DNA of 34,670 bases, taken from NCBI RefSeq assembly GCF_013377855.1, contig NZ_JABXYJ010000002.1:471223-505892 (forward strand), in the 5' to 3' direction. This document shows, piece after piece, positions 27,174-34,670 of this stretch. The notes beneath the pieces were generated by a model. The model searched no databases. It was not told the origin of the DNA and saw only the letters and a list, made by a program, of their open reading frames with translations. Positions within the stretch are counted from its first letter, which is position 1. Each line of letters opens with the position of its first letter. Source of the DNA: Cognatundibacterium oligocarboniphilum (GTDB taxonomy: Bacteria; Pseudomonadota; Gammaproteobacteria; Burkholderiales; Burkholderiaceae_D). The position numbers and the translations under genes are program-made.

Positions 27174-28045
27174 TTCACTGCTCCATCCATACCGCGCATG
27201 AAAAAGCGCTGGGTAAATAAAAAGGCGACCAATATTGGCGCGACTGTCAGAATTGTGCCGGCAGCAATCACACGGGTGCTGCTGCCATAGGTGCCTCGCA
27301 GATAAAGCACACCTGCCGACAAAGGAAAATCTTCCGGTTTGGCGATCACAATAGAAGGCCAGATATATTCATTCCAGGCATCTACAGCAGTCAGGATACC
27401 GACGGTGGCGAGCCACGGCATGATCAGTGGCAAAACGATGTGCACAAAAATTATCCATTCGCCGGCACCATCGACCCGCGCAGCATCGAGCAGATCCTGC
27501 GGCACTTCGTCAAACGCCTGTTTCAATAAAAGTATCGACACCGCCGTCACCAGATTCGGCAGCACCACACCGGTGTAGGTATCGACCAACCCGAGCTTCG
27601 TGATACTGATGAAGTTCACCAGAAAATTGACTTCCGACGGCAGGATCATGGTCGCCAGAATCATCCCCAACACCAGCTTGCTGCCACGAAATTGCATCCG
27701 CGACAGCGGGTATGCCGCCAGCGAGCAAATCACCAATTTGCCGATGACGGTGGCAGCAGTAATCAGTAGCGAATTTTTATAAAATGCGACGATAGGAATA
27801 ACGCGGAATACTTCGGCAAAATTCTCCAGCGACACGCCATGCGGCCAGAACGATGGCGGAAATTCAAACAGATTGCCGCGCGTTGACAGCGCTGTCACCA
27901 GCGTCCACCAGAATGGAAAAATACACAGCAAGGCGATCACTGACAGTAACAGATAGTGCGGTAAATAGCGCGACAGACAGCGTAACAAAGAGCGCGATAA
28001 TTGCGCAGCAACGCGGCGAAATTGGTGAATAGATACCTTGTTCAT
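27170..28045 (-). CDS. Carbohydrate ABC transporter permease (MalG/UgpE type)
   Basis: Second membrane subunit of the sugar importer. The ATG at 28043-28045 shares one base with the stop codon of the upstream permease (TAATG), giving 291 residues; a longer in-frame reading to 28426 is out of register with the upstream gene and not family-like. About six hydrophobic helices are visible, beginning YLLLSVIALLCIFPFWWTLV. The EAA loop that docks the ATPase is DLLDAARVDGAGEWIIF, followed by IVLPLIMPWLAT and the WNEYIWP motif typical of CUT1 permeases. It is followed by the GH3 gene with a 4-bp overlap. Confidence 0.92.
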   Translation of the reverse strand: MNKVSIHQFRRVAAQLSRSLLRCLSRYLPHYLLLSVIALLCIFPFWWTLVTALSTRGNLFEFPPSFWPHGVSLENFAEVFRVIPIVAFYKNSLLITAATVIGKLVICSLAAYPLSRMQFRGSKLVLGMILATMILPSEVNFLVNFISITKLGLVDTYTGVVLPNLVTAVSILLLKQAFDEVPQDLLDAARVDGAGEWIIFVHIVLPLIMPWLATVGILTAVDAWNEYIWPSIVIAKPEDFPLSAGVLYLRGTYGSSTRVIAAGTILTVAPILVAFLFTQRFFMRGMDGAVK

Positions 28046-28968
28046 TAACGCCTCCCCGGTTTCAGGTAACGCAGGCAGAACACCGCGATCAGCATACAGC
28101 TCAAAGACACCACGAAACTGGCAGCCAGACCGCGCGGTAGTTTCAGATGTTTCAGCCCCTGATCGTAGGCATAGTACAGCGCAGTGAACGTAGAATTCAT
28201 CGGCCCACCCTGCGTCAGCACATCGACTTCCTGATACGCCTTTAACGCCGCCAGTACCGACATGATGCTGCACACCACGATGGTCGGATACAGCATCGGC
28301 ACGGTGATGCGCCAGAAACGCTGCCAGCGGCTGGCGCCGTCGAGAATCGCGGCTTCCTGCATTTCCGCAGGTAACGCCTGCAAGGCAGCCAGATACATCA
28401 CCATATACCAGCCCAGCCCACGCCAAAACGATACAAACATGATCGCAAACAACGCCAGCGCGTCATCCGACAGCCAGCCCAGCGGCGCAGCGATCAGATG
28501 CAGTTGCAGCAGCACATAATTCAGCGTGCCCTGTTCATGAAACATGAAACCCCACATGATGCCGACCACCGACGCCGTGGTCACCACCGGCACGTAATAC
28601 GCGGCGCGAAACCAGCGCATGGCTGGCAACTGATGATTGACCAGCACCGCCAGCGCAATCGCGGCCAGCTGCGTGATTGGCACCACCAGCAAAAACAATA
28701 ACGAGTTGCGCAGGCCAGTCAGAAACATCGCGTTGTCCAGCAGGGCGCGGTAATTGTCCAACCCGACCCAATGCGTGGCACGCATCAGACTGAAGTTGGT
28801 GAAACTGAGGTAGGAGCCGTACAGCACCGGCCAGAAAGAAAATGCGGCCAGCAGCAACAGCGCCGGCATCAGAAACAGATACGCCAGCCAGCTGGATGGC
28901 AATGAACGGACGCGACAAAATACAAAGGAAAATGGCAGGGACAAGCGGGTAATGAAAGGGAAAATCAC
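28045..28968 (-). CDS. Carbohydrate ABC transporter permease (MalF/UgpA type)
   Basis: First membrane subunit of the CUT1-type sugar importer. Hydrophobic helices begin with LAYLFLMPALLLLAAFSFWP, a typical UgpA/LacF opening. The SFTNFSL and NYRALLDN segments are family-like, and the EAA loop EMQEAAILDGASRWQRFW is followed by ITVPMLYPTIVV. Length 307. The start is GTG (28966-28968), overlapping the binding-protein stop codon by 4 bases (GTGA), which indicates translational coupling. Substrate specificity cannot be read but the operon points to GlcNAc-containing sugars. Confidence 0.92.
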   Translation of the reverse strand: MIFPFITRLSLPFSFVFCRVRSLPSSWLAYLFLMPALLLLAAFSFWPVLYGSYLSFTNFSLMRATHWVGLDNYRALLDNAMFLTGLRNSLLFLLVVPITQLAAIALAVLVNHQLPAMRWFRAAYYVPVVTTASVVGIMWGFMFHEQGTLNYVLLQLHLIAAPLGWLSDDALALFAIMFVSFWRGLGWYMVMYLAALQALPAEMQEAAILDGASRWQRFWRITVPMLYPTIVVCSIMSVLAALKAYQEVDVLTQGGPMNSTFTALYYAYDQGLKHLKLPRGLAASFVVSLSCMLIAVFCLRYLKPGRR

Positions 28969-30371
28969 GATCTTTTTCCTTTCGCCAGTTTGCGGTTCCA
29001 GATCTGCACCGCTTCATCGAGTGCCTGCTGGATATCGCGCCGCCCGGTGACACCCGCTTCCACCGCCTGCACCAGAAACCGGCGTAATTCATCATAATCA
29101 TCGATGCCCGACACATACAGGCTGCGTGCCGAATTCATGGAATGTGCCGCCACCATCAGCGCCTGCTCTGCGGCACCAGCACCGACTGATACTGCTGGTA
29201 ACTGGCGGAAATACGGATGTGCCAATGCCTGCCGCGTGGTCGGCATCACACCAGCCATCTGTGCGAATGCCAGTTGATTCGCATCCCCCGTCAGGTAACG
29301 CGCAAATTCGGTAATAGCGGGTAACTCTGCCGCTTTCACGCCTTTGGGAATCGCAAAATGAAACATCCAGCCACCATCATTGATGCCGGTTGGCCCCGCA
29401 GGCATTGGAAAAATTCCGGTCTGCGCATAAATATCCGGCGCATCAGTTTGTATGCGGCGGATCGCGGTCGGCGCGCTGACCATCATCCCCAACCGGCCGC
29501 CCAGATAAGCATCGACTACGGCAGGAAAATTATCCTCTGCGAATAGTTTGTCCTTTAAAAATCCATTGGCTTTATACGTGGCGGCCAGCTTGCGGATCAA
29601 TGCCACATGCGCCGGAGAGTTAAACACTGCCTTGCCATCACGGATCAGCTGCAGCCCCTGCTGCATCAAAAAGCCGTCGATCTTGCCGAGCGCCGGCGCA
29701 TAGCCGGGCTTGCCGGTGCGGGTGGCAATCATCACCGCCTGCCCTAGCAACTGATCCATATTCAGCGGTGCTTTAGTGATACCTGCTGTCGCTAACATCG
29801 TGCGGTTATAAGCGATCACATTGACGTTACTATAATGTGGAAAACCGTAGATTTTTCCGTTGAAGCGCAGATCAGCCAGCGCGGCATCGGTGTAATCCAC
29901 TGGCTTGCCGGGTGCCGCCAGATAAGCATCAACCGGTTCCAGCAAACCATCGCGCGCCATTTCTTCCGCCCAGGGAACGCTGAGATTGACCAATGCAGGT
30001 GGCTTGCCGGCAGCGATGGCAGTGATTAATTTGAGTTGCAGAATGTCCCACGGAAAATCGACCCAGACCAGTTTCACGTCCGGATGCATCGCTTCATAAC
30101 GCGTCACCAGTTGCTGAAAATACGGAATGAATTTGGGCTTTAAACTCATGGTCCAGAATTCGATTTTCTGGACTGCATGCGCTGGTGAAACAAGGGTCAG
30201 CGAGAGCGTCAAACTCAATGCAAGGCTGAACCCCAGACCAAGCAGCCGATCGGTGAAAGCGAATTGCAAAACGTTTGATCGCCACCCTGCTGTCAGTGCC
30301 GGAAAACGGCCACGACATCGTATTTTTAATATACTCCCCCGATTTTTTTTAAAAAACGCCTTGATGTCCAT
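28965..30371 (-). CDS. Extracellular solute-binding protein of the sugar ABC importer
   Basis: Periplasmic sugar receptor for the importer (family 1 solute-binding protein). After the signal peptide core (LGLGFSLALSLTLSLTLVSPAHA read as two adjacent stretches) the mature protein begins VQKIEFWTMSLKPKF, a standard opening. Other family segments include YEAMHPDVKLVWVDF and FNGKIYGFPHYSNVNVIAYN. I give the ATG at 30369-30371, but this leaves about 45 polar, basic residues before the hydrophobic core, which is unusual; a TTG at 30269 would give a conventional signal peptide. An upstream in-frame codon at 30419 is less likely. An inverted repeat brackets the ATG. There is a gap of about 94 bp after the deaminase gene. 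Confidence 0.88.
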   Translation of the reverse strand: MDIKAFFKKNRGSILKIRCRGRFPALTAGWRSNVLQFAFTDRLLGLGFSLALSLTLSLTLVSPAHAVQKIEFWTMSLKPKFIPYFQQLVTRYEAMHPDVKLVWVDFPWDILQLKLITAIAAGKPPALVNLSVPWAEEMARDGLLEPVDAYLAAPGKPVDYTDAALADLRFNGKIYGFPHYSNVNVIAYNRTMLATAGITKAPLNMDQLLGQAVMIATRTGKPGYAPALGKIDGFLMQQGLQLIRDGKAVFNSPAHVALIRKLAATYKANGFLKDKLFAEDNFPAVVDAYLGGRLGMMVSAPTAIRRIQTDAPDIYAQTGIFPMPAGPTGINDGGWMFHFAIPKGVKAAELPAITEFARYLTGDANQLAFAQMAGVMPTTRQALAHPYFRQLPAVSVGAGAAEQALMVAAHSMNSARSLYVSGIDDYDELRRFLVQAVEAGVTGRRDIQQALDEAVQIWNRKLAKGKRS

Positions 30372-30410
30372 ATATTTAATGCACCTTTTAAAATACTGGA
30401 GGGGAGTATA
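30330..30410. promoter_or_regulatory. Inverted repeat bracketing the binding-protein start
   Basis: TATACTCCCC (30330-30339) and GGGGAGTATA (30401-30410) are perfect 10-base inverted arms, 61 bp apart. The right arm lies upstream of the ATG and contains TATACT that could serve as a -10 element on the minus strand; the left arm lies just inside the reading frame. It could be a looped operator pair or an mRNA stem enclosing the ribosome binding site. Confidence 0.5.
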
Positions 30411-30465
30411 TAAATACAATGTTTTTAAAAAATAGGTGAGACGATCTGCGACTGTTCTGATTGAC

Positions 30466-31488
30466 TCAATTTGTTTTGGTCACTTTACTCAGATGACGCG
30501 GCTGATCTGGGTTCAATCCGCGTGCGACCGAGAGTTGTGCCGCCATCACATAAAACGCCTGTATCGCGGCAATCGGATCGAGATCCGGCGTGCCAGCAAC
30601 TGGCAATGTCAGATTGCGTTCGCGGATATTGTCCGGTGCTGCCAGCAACACATTGGCGCCACGTCCGCGCATTTCTTCCGCCAATTTGATCAGGCATTCC
30701 TGCGCCGGCCCGCGGGTCGCGAAAATCAACAGCGGATAGCCATCATGAATCAAGGCCATCGGGCCGTGCTTGATCTCGGCACCACTGAACGCTTCAGCCT
30801 GAATCACGGAAGTCTCTTTGAATTTCAATGCTGATTCCAGTGCCACCGGAAAGCTGATGCCGCGTCCGACTATCATGATGCGTTGTGCCGGCACCAGCAC
30901 GTCGAGTGCCGCCGACCAGTCGAGCTGTGTTGCTGCGTGCAGGTCTTCCGGCAATTGATCGATGGCATTCAGAAATGCAGCATCATTTTGCCAATGACCT
31001 GCCAGACGCGCACCCGCCACCAGCGAGGTGATGAAACTCTTGGTGGCCGCCACACTCAGTTCTGGCCCCGCATGCAAAGGCATGGTCCATTCGGCAGCAT
31101 GCGCTAACGGCGACGTGGCATCGTTGACCAGCGCGACCGTGGTGGCACCACCAGCGCGAAAATACGAAATAGGCTCCACCACATCCGGGCTTTGACCCGA
31201 TTGCGAAATCGCCACCGCCAGCGCATCCTTGGCCAGCAAGGGTGCCTTGTTCAAGGTCACCAGCGACATCGGCAATGAAGCGACGATACGACCCAGACGC
31301 GCCATGATCAGATACGCCGCATAGTTGGCTGCGTGATCCGAGCTGCCACGTGCGACTGTCAGCACGGCAGATGGCGGATGGTCGCGCAGGTGCGCACCCA
31401 GACCGGCATAACGGTCACGCTCCTGCGTCAGTTGTTCGGCGACGCATTCGGATGAAGCGCAGGCTTCTTTAAGCATTTGCGAGGTCAA
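30466..31488 (-). CDS. SIS-domain glucosamine-6-phosphate deaminase (NagB-II type)
   Basis: Converts glucosamine-6-P to fructose-6-P and ammonia, using a GlmS-isomerase-like fold instead of the classical NagB fold. Two SIS domains are seen: TVARGSSDHAANYAAYL and SQSGQSPDVVEPISYFR in the first, and EAFSGAEIKHGPMALI in the second, which carries the catalytic-type Glu and KHGP. The C-terminus ends GLNPDQPRHLSKVTKT, as in GlmS-like proteins; there is no glutaminase domain. Length 340. The start is TTG at 31486-31488, chosen because AAGGAG lies six bases upstream; an ATG four codons later lacks one. It overlaps the nagA 3' end by 20 bp, so the two are coupled. Confidence 0.9.
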   Translation of the reverse strand: MTSQMLKEACASSECVAEQLTQERDRYAGLGAHLRDHPPSAVLTVARGSSDHAANYAAYLIMARLGRIVASLPMSLVTLNKAPLLAKDALAVAISQSGQSPDVVEPISYFRAGGATTVALVNDATSPLAHAAEWTMPLHAGPELSVAATKSFITSLVAGARLAGHWQNDAAFLNAIDQLPEDLHAATQLDWSAALDVLVPAQRIMIVGRGISFPVALESALKFKETSVIQAEAFSGAEIKHGPMALIHDGYPLLIFATRGPAQECLIKLAEEMRGRGANVLLAAPDNIRERNLTLPVAGTPDLDPIAAIQAFYVMAAQLSVARGLNPDQPRHLSKVTKTN

Positions 31489-32602
31489 TCTTTTCTCCTT
31501 CTACATACACAGCAATGAGGTTGAGCTGACGGTCGAGCACAACGAGATCGGCAAACGCACCCGCGCTCAGGCGGCCACGTTCGGTTAATCCAAGATAATC
31601 TGCAGCGTAAGTAGAAACCCGTTTCGAAGCCTCTTCCAGACTGAGTCCGATACTGACCAGATTACGTAAAGCCTGATCCATCGTCAGCGTGCTGCCGGCC
31701 AGCGTGCCGTCTTCCAGACGCACGCCCCCCAGACACTTATGCACCACCTGACGACCCAGCATGTATTGTCCGTCCGGCATGCCGGACGCGGCGGTCGAAT
31801 CCGTCACGCAATACAAGTGCGGAATCGCCCGCATCGCCGCTCTGATGGCACCGGGATGTACATGCAGCAGATCGGGAATAATTTCTGAAAACTGTGCATG
31901 CGCCAGCGCTGCGCCCACCATGCCGGGTGCACGGTGATCGAGGCGCGACATGGCGTTGTACAAATGCGTGAACCCTTTGGCGCCGTTTTCCAACGCCGCC
32001 ACGCCTTCTTCATAGGTACCGAGGGTGTGACCAATCTGCACCTGCATGCCGGTTGCCGCCAGTTCGCGCACCAGATCCAGATGTCCGGGCATTTCCGGCG
32101 CGACCGTGATCAGCCGGATCGGCGCAATCGCATGCAGATGCTGCACCTGTTGCAGTGAGCCCAGACCGGCAAAATCCGGCTGCGCGCCGAGCTTGCCAGG
32201 ATTGATATACGGCCCTTCCAGATGCACGCCCAGCACACGCGCCGTACCGGACGGGCGCTGCGCAATCACCGGCTGTATCGCACGCAAAGCAACCTCGATA
32301 TCCGCCATCGGTGCAGTCATGGTGGTCGCCAGCAGACTGGTCGTGCCGTGCCGTGCATGTTCGCGTGCGATCACCTGCACTGCATCACCGGCTTCCATCG
32401 TGTCTTTACCGCCCGCGCCGTGTACGTGCAGATCGACAAATCCGGGCAGGATGTAATATTCTGATCCTGCGGTATCTCTTGCGTCTCCGGTCTCAGAAGC
32501 AATCGCATCAATGCGGCCGCTGGTCTGATCAAAACGAATCTGCCCATGCACCCAGCCATCCGGCGTCAGTACCTGTCCGTGCAATTGCTGTTGCAAACTC
32601 AT
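31469..32602 (-). CDS. nagA: N-acetylglucosamine-6-phosphate deacetylase
   Basis: Removes acetate from GlcNAc-6-P to give GlcN-6-P, the committed step of amino-sugar use. Motifs in order: metal-site GFVDLHVHGAGGKDTME, HLEGPYINPGKLGAQ with the metal-binding Glu, IGHTLGTYEEG, THLYNAMSRLDHRAPG with the second His and substrate-binding Asn, and the catalytic Asp in CVTDSTAASGMPDGQY. Length 377, normal. The start overlaps the GntR regulator stop by 4 bases (ATGA), and its 3' end overlaps the deaminase start by 20 bp, so regulator, deacetylase and deaminase are tightly coupled. Confidence 0.96.
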   Translation of the reverse strand: MSLQQQLHGQVLTPDGWVHGQIRFDQTSGRIDAIASETGDARDTAGSEYYILPGFVDLHVHGAGGKDTMEAGDAVQVIAREHARHGTTSLLATTMTAPMADIEVALRAIQPVIAQRPSGTARVLGVHLEGPYINPGKLGAQPDFAGLGSLQQVQHLHAIAPIRLITVAPEMPGHLDLVRELAATGMQVQIGHTLGTYEEGVAALENGAKGFTHLYNAMSRLDHRAPGMVGAALAHAQFSEIIPDLLHVHPGAIRAAMRAIPHLYCVTDSTAASGMPDGQYMLGRQVVHKCLGGVRLEDGTLAGSTLTMDQALRNLVSIGLSLEEASKRVSTYAADYLGLTERGRLSAGAFADLVVLDRQLNLIAVYVEGEKIDLANA

Positions 32603-33333
32603 CTGAACAACTCCGCCACAAAATCATAATAATCACTGCGGCAATAGGAATGCGATAACTCAATCGCACTGCCGTTGGGCAGATAACCGACACGGGTGAT
32701 GAACAGCATCGCCGCACCCTGTTTGATATCGGCCAGCCGCGCCTGCTCGACGGTCGCATTCACCGCACGGATATGTTGCAAGGCGCGGGTCGGCATCACA
32801 TTATGCGACTCCAGATAGCCGTACAGACTGTCGGTGACCAGTTTCGGGTTCGGCATATACATTGCCGGAATCGTGGTGCTTTCAATCGCCATCACGACAT
32901 TGTCCGCAGTCCGTAAACGTTTGAGCCGGGACACCACGGTATTCGGTGACAGACCCAGCGATAAAATTTCTTCCGGCGACGCAATGCCTGTTTCGCGTGA
33001 AATCCAGCGCGACCCCGGTACGAAACCGCGCTGGCGCAATTCTTCACTGAAGTTGGTCAGACGCGATAAAGGTTGCTCCAGCTTCGGCGTGATGTACGTA
33101 CCTGAACCATGTTTGCGCGTCAGCAGCCCGCGCTCGCACAGCATGTCAATCGCTTTGCGCGCTGTCACCCGTGAAATCTCCAGCGTTTCGGACAGCATAC
33201 GTTCTGACGGCAGTGCCTCATCCGGCTGCCACAGGCCGCTGTGAATGCCATTCGCCAGCTTGTTCGCCAGTTGCAGATACAAGGGCGTGGCGCTTTCGCT
33301 ATCCGGTTTGAAATCGATCAGTTGTGCCAGCAT
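32599..33333 (-). CDS. GntR family regulator with UTRA domain (NagR/DasR/HutC type)
   Basis: DNA-binding repressor or dual regulator that usually senses GlcN-6-P or GlcNAc-6-P through its UTRA domain. The N-terminal winged helix is LYLQLANKLANGIHSG and LPSERMLSETLEISRVTARKAIDMLC with RGLLTRKHGSGTYI; the UTRA domain begins SRLTNFSEELRQRGF and ends in AIELSHSYCRSDYYDFVAEL. Length 244, normal for HutC-type proteins. ATG at 33331-33333 has AGAGA upstream. Its position at the head of nagA and the deaminase makes it the likely local regulator. Candidate binding sites are the shared motif at 22865-22881 and 34486-34502; no such site was seen just ahead of this gene. Confidence 0.93.
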   Translation of the reverse strand: MLAQLIDFKPDSESATPLYLQLANKLANGIHSGLWQPDEALPSERMLSETLEISRVTARKAIDMLCERGLLTRKHGSGTYITPKLEQPLSRLTNFSEELRQRGFVPGSRWISRETGIASPEEILSLGLSPNTVVSRLKRLRTADNVVMAIESTTIPAMYMPNPKLVTDSLYGYLESHNVMPTRALQHIRAVNATVEQARLADIKQGAAMLFITRVGYLPNGSAIELSHSYCRSDYYDFVAELFR

Positions 33334-33429
33334 ATTTGTCTCTCTTCGGTGTTATGACTGCTGATTGCTGCTTGTAATGACTCTGTACGTCCTGATGCCT
33401 GTCTTACTGATTGTGCTGCGTGACCGCGG

Positions 33430-34380
33430 CTACTGCCTGCCGAGCTGCACTCTGCGCTGAATCAGGATCAGCGCGCCCTCTGCAGAATCGCCCAGCGGCG
33501 CTTGCGCCCTCGCCTGCAAGTCTGCCGGCAGATAAGGTTTCAGCGCCGCAGCCAGTCCACCGCATAATGCCAGCGGTAACTGGTGTTGCGGATCGAGCGC
33601 ATCGGCCATTGCCTGCACTTCCAGACCCGCATCCTGCAAAATGCGTGACGCCGCTGCCGAACTGCCTGTCGCCGCCAGCACCAGCGGCGCCAGTTCGGCA
33701 TAGCGCGTCTGATTGGCCTGACCGAGCCAGGCGAACACGGCATCTTTATCGCCGCCGCAATGTTGCAACACAGCGGCTGACAAGGTGTCCGGTGCAGTGC
33801 GGCCATCCAGCGCCCGCTGCAGATGATTCGCTGCGCGCATGCCCAGCCAGGCACCGCTGGCCTCGTCGCTGACCGGGAAACCCCAGCCGCCGACTTCGCG
33901 CCGCTGACCATCCGGCTGCAACACCTCGCCCACACTACCCGTTCCCAGCGCGATAACAACGCCCGGCTGACCTCGGTGCGCACCCAGCAGCGTAGTATAA
34001 GCATCGGTCTCAGCTGCCAGCGCCGCCACGCCCGGATTGCAGACCGTAAATTCTGCTGCCCACTGCGCATTATTGATCCCGGCCAGGCCACAGCCCATGG
34101 CAATCTGCGACAAGGCAGGCATAACCAGTCCGGCTTGTTCAAATGCTTCCCGGGTCGCCGCCAGGATTGCCTCCCAAGCGCGTTGCCGCCCATGAACCAG
34201 ACCAGATGGGCCACCGGCTCCACGCGACAGCAATACGCCATCCGCATTTGCCAACACCACTCTGGTGCCAGTACCACCGCCGTCAACGCCGATCAGATAG
34301 GTGCAGACTGCACCAGCGGCCGCAATTCCGGGATCAACAGATAATGATGAATTTCCTTGTGCCATCAGTTTCTTACTCAT
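33430..34380 (-). CDS. BadF/BadG/BcrA/BcrD ATPase family protein, probable N-acetylglucosamine kinase
   Basis: ASKHA-fold sugar kinase likely to make GlcNAc-6-P from GlcNAc. The phosphate-1 motif YLIGVDGGGTGTRVVL lies at residues ~28-43 and is followed by GCGLAGINNAQ. ALGTGSVGEVLQPDGQRREVGGWGF and DEASGAWLGMRAANHLQRALDGR are hallmarks of the BadF-type GlcNAc kinases, and a further glycine-rich LALCGGLAAALKPYL segment lies near the C-terminus. Length 316. The ATG at 34378-34380 has TAGGAA immediately before it, an unusually short spacing; an ATG five codons later is possible. It is the first gene of the leftward locus, with a strong promoter upstream, and would supply the substrate of NagA. 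Confidence 0.87.
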   Translation of the reverse strand: MSKKLMAQGNSSLSVDPGIAAAGAVCTYLIGVDGGGTGTRVVLANADGVLLSRGAGGPSGLVHGRQRAWEAILAATREAFEQAGLVMPALSQIAMGCGLAGINNAQWAAEFTVCNPGVAALAAETDAYTTLLGAHRGQPGVVIALGTGSVGEVLQPDGQRREVGGWGFPVSDEASGAWLGMRAANHLQRALDGRTAPDTLSAAVLQHCGGDKDAVFAWLGQANQTRYAELAPLVLAATGSSAAASRILQDAGLEVQAMADALDPQHQLPLALCGGLAAALKPYLPADLQARAQAPLGDSAEGALILIQRRVQLGRQ

Positions 34381-34450
34381 TTCCTACGCCATGCCCGGCG
34401 AACAGAGCGCACTCCGTTGGCTGAACAGAATTCTGTTAGACTGTCACCAT

Positions 34451-34483
34451 GCCACTGTAAAGTTTTTTTATAGTGGCTGTCAA
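34451..34483 (-). promoter_or_regulatory. Candidate promoter of the amino-sugar locus with flanking inverted repeat
   Basis: On the minus strand TTGACA (34478-34483), 17-bp spacer, TTACAG (34455-34460). The inverted repeat GCCACT (34451-34456) / AGTGGC (34472-34477) overlaps the -10 box and the spacer, so a repressor bound there could block transcription. Confidence 0.58.
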
Positions 34484-34485
34484 TA

Positions 34486-34502
34486 GGTATTTAAGTGGTA
34501 TT
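34486..34502 (+). promoter_or_regulatory. Shared motif adjoining the kinase promoter (candidate operator)
   Basis: GGTATTTAAGTGGTATT, matching the motif upstream of the AmpG-like gene at 14 of 17 bases, with only C/T differences. It sits 2 bp upstream of the -35 box. Confidence 0.55.
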
Positions 34503-34670
34503 AATTGATTTTATCCACAGCTTACATACCTCTTTCCTCGGAGCCGTTTCCGCGCTTCCTATGTCAGCATCGATTTGTCAGCGCGGCTGACACCGCACGA
34601 AACCATTGCCGCGCATTTCCGTTGCTGATTGCCTGACCGCTTCACTTCAAGAACTGCTCATTACCCACCA
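34503..34670. other. Right-edge intergenic sequence with a DnaA box
   Basis: No gene was found in any frame up to the window edge. A perfect TTATCCACA lies at 34511-34519, immediately after TTGATTT-like sequence, similar in words but not in spacing to the repeat array at 14640-15620. Confidence 0.45.

Noticed and set aside
26166..27290. Long plus-strand open frame (374 residues) opposite the GH3 gene
   Set aside because: Antisense shadow; the minus strand contains the full GH3 active-site motifs.
28046..28426. N-terminal extension of the MalG-type permease to 418 residues
   Set aside because: This part lies over the preceding permease gene in another frame; the TAATG junction and family length place the start at 28045.

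Overview
The window looks like a chromosomal piece of a Gram-negative betaproteobacterium, probably Burkholderiales and close to Oxalobacteraceae. This rests on moderate GC, lipid A and KDO genes (lpxK, kdsB) in the order exbB-exbD-lpxK-Trm112-kdsB-adk, a K+-independent type H+-pyrophosphatase, and an xseA-sodB neighbourhood. The taxon is inferred from gene content only. No tRNA, rRNA, CRISPR array, insertion sequence or prophage was seen.

Left part (1-14539): every gene is on the minus strand. From left to right these are an acyl-CoA desaturase, an MscS-type channel, an RsmB/NOP rRNA methyltransferase, purN, a barstar-type inhibitor with its secreted barnase/RNase Sa-type RNase, a patatin-like phospholipase, a short-chain dehydrogenase, the membrane pyrophosphatase hppA, adk, kdsB, a Trm112-like protein, lpxK, exbD and exbB. 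Several units end in clear intrinsic terminators, including one only 14 bp ahead of the lpxK start.

Middle (14540-15706): a 1.1 kb AT-rich non-coding region holds five well-preserved copies and one diverged copy of a 65-bp element, repeated about every 140-180 bp. Each copy carries three DnaA-box-like 9-mers at fixed spacing, then TGATTT at a nearly fixed distance. The outermost copies contain perfect TTATCCACA boxes (reverse strand) and the four inner ones contain TTGTCCACA. Genes diverge on either side of it. This is the most unusual feature in the window.

Right-middle (15707-24329), plus strand: xseA, sodB, an EamA-type exporter, a periplasmic S9 peptidase with a charged helical insertion, a small membrane protein, a frameshifted membrane-protein remnant (minus strand), and an AmpG-like PAT-family transporter.

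Right part (24495-34380), minus strand: a compact amino-sugar salvage locus. In transcription order it has a BadF/BadG-type GlcNAc kinase, a GntR/UTRA regulator, nagA, a SIS-type GlcN-6-P deaminase, a sugar-binding protein, two permeases, a cytosolic GH3 beta-N-acetylhexosaminidase and a MsiK/UgpC-type ATPase. Together these can import GlcNAc-containing oligosaccharides, hydrolyse them, phosphorylate GlcNAc, deacetylate it and deaminate it to fructose-6-P. The AmpG-like gene and the kinase promoter share a near-palindromic motif (GGYAYTTAAGTGGYATT), a candidate operator that may tie muropeptide import to this locus.
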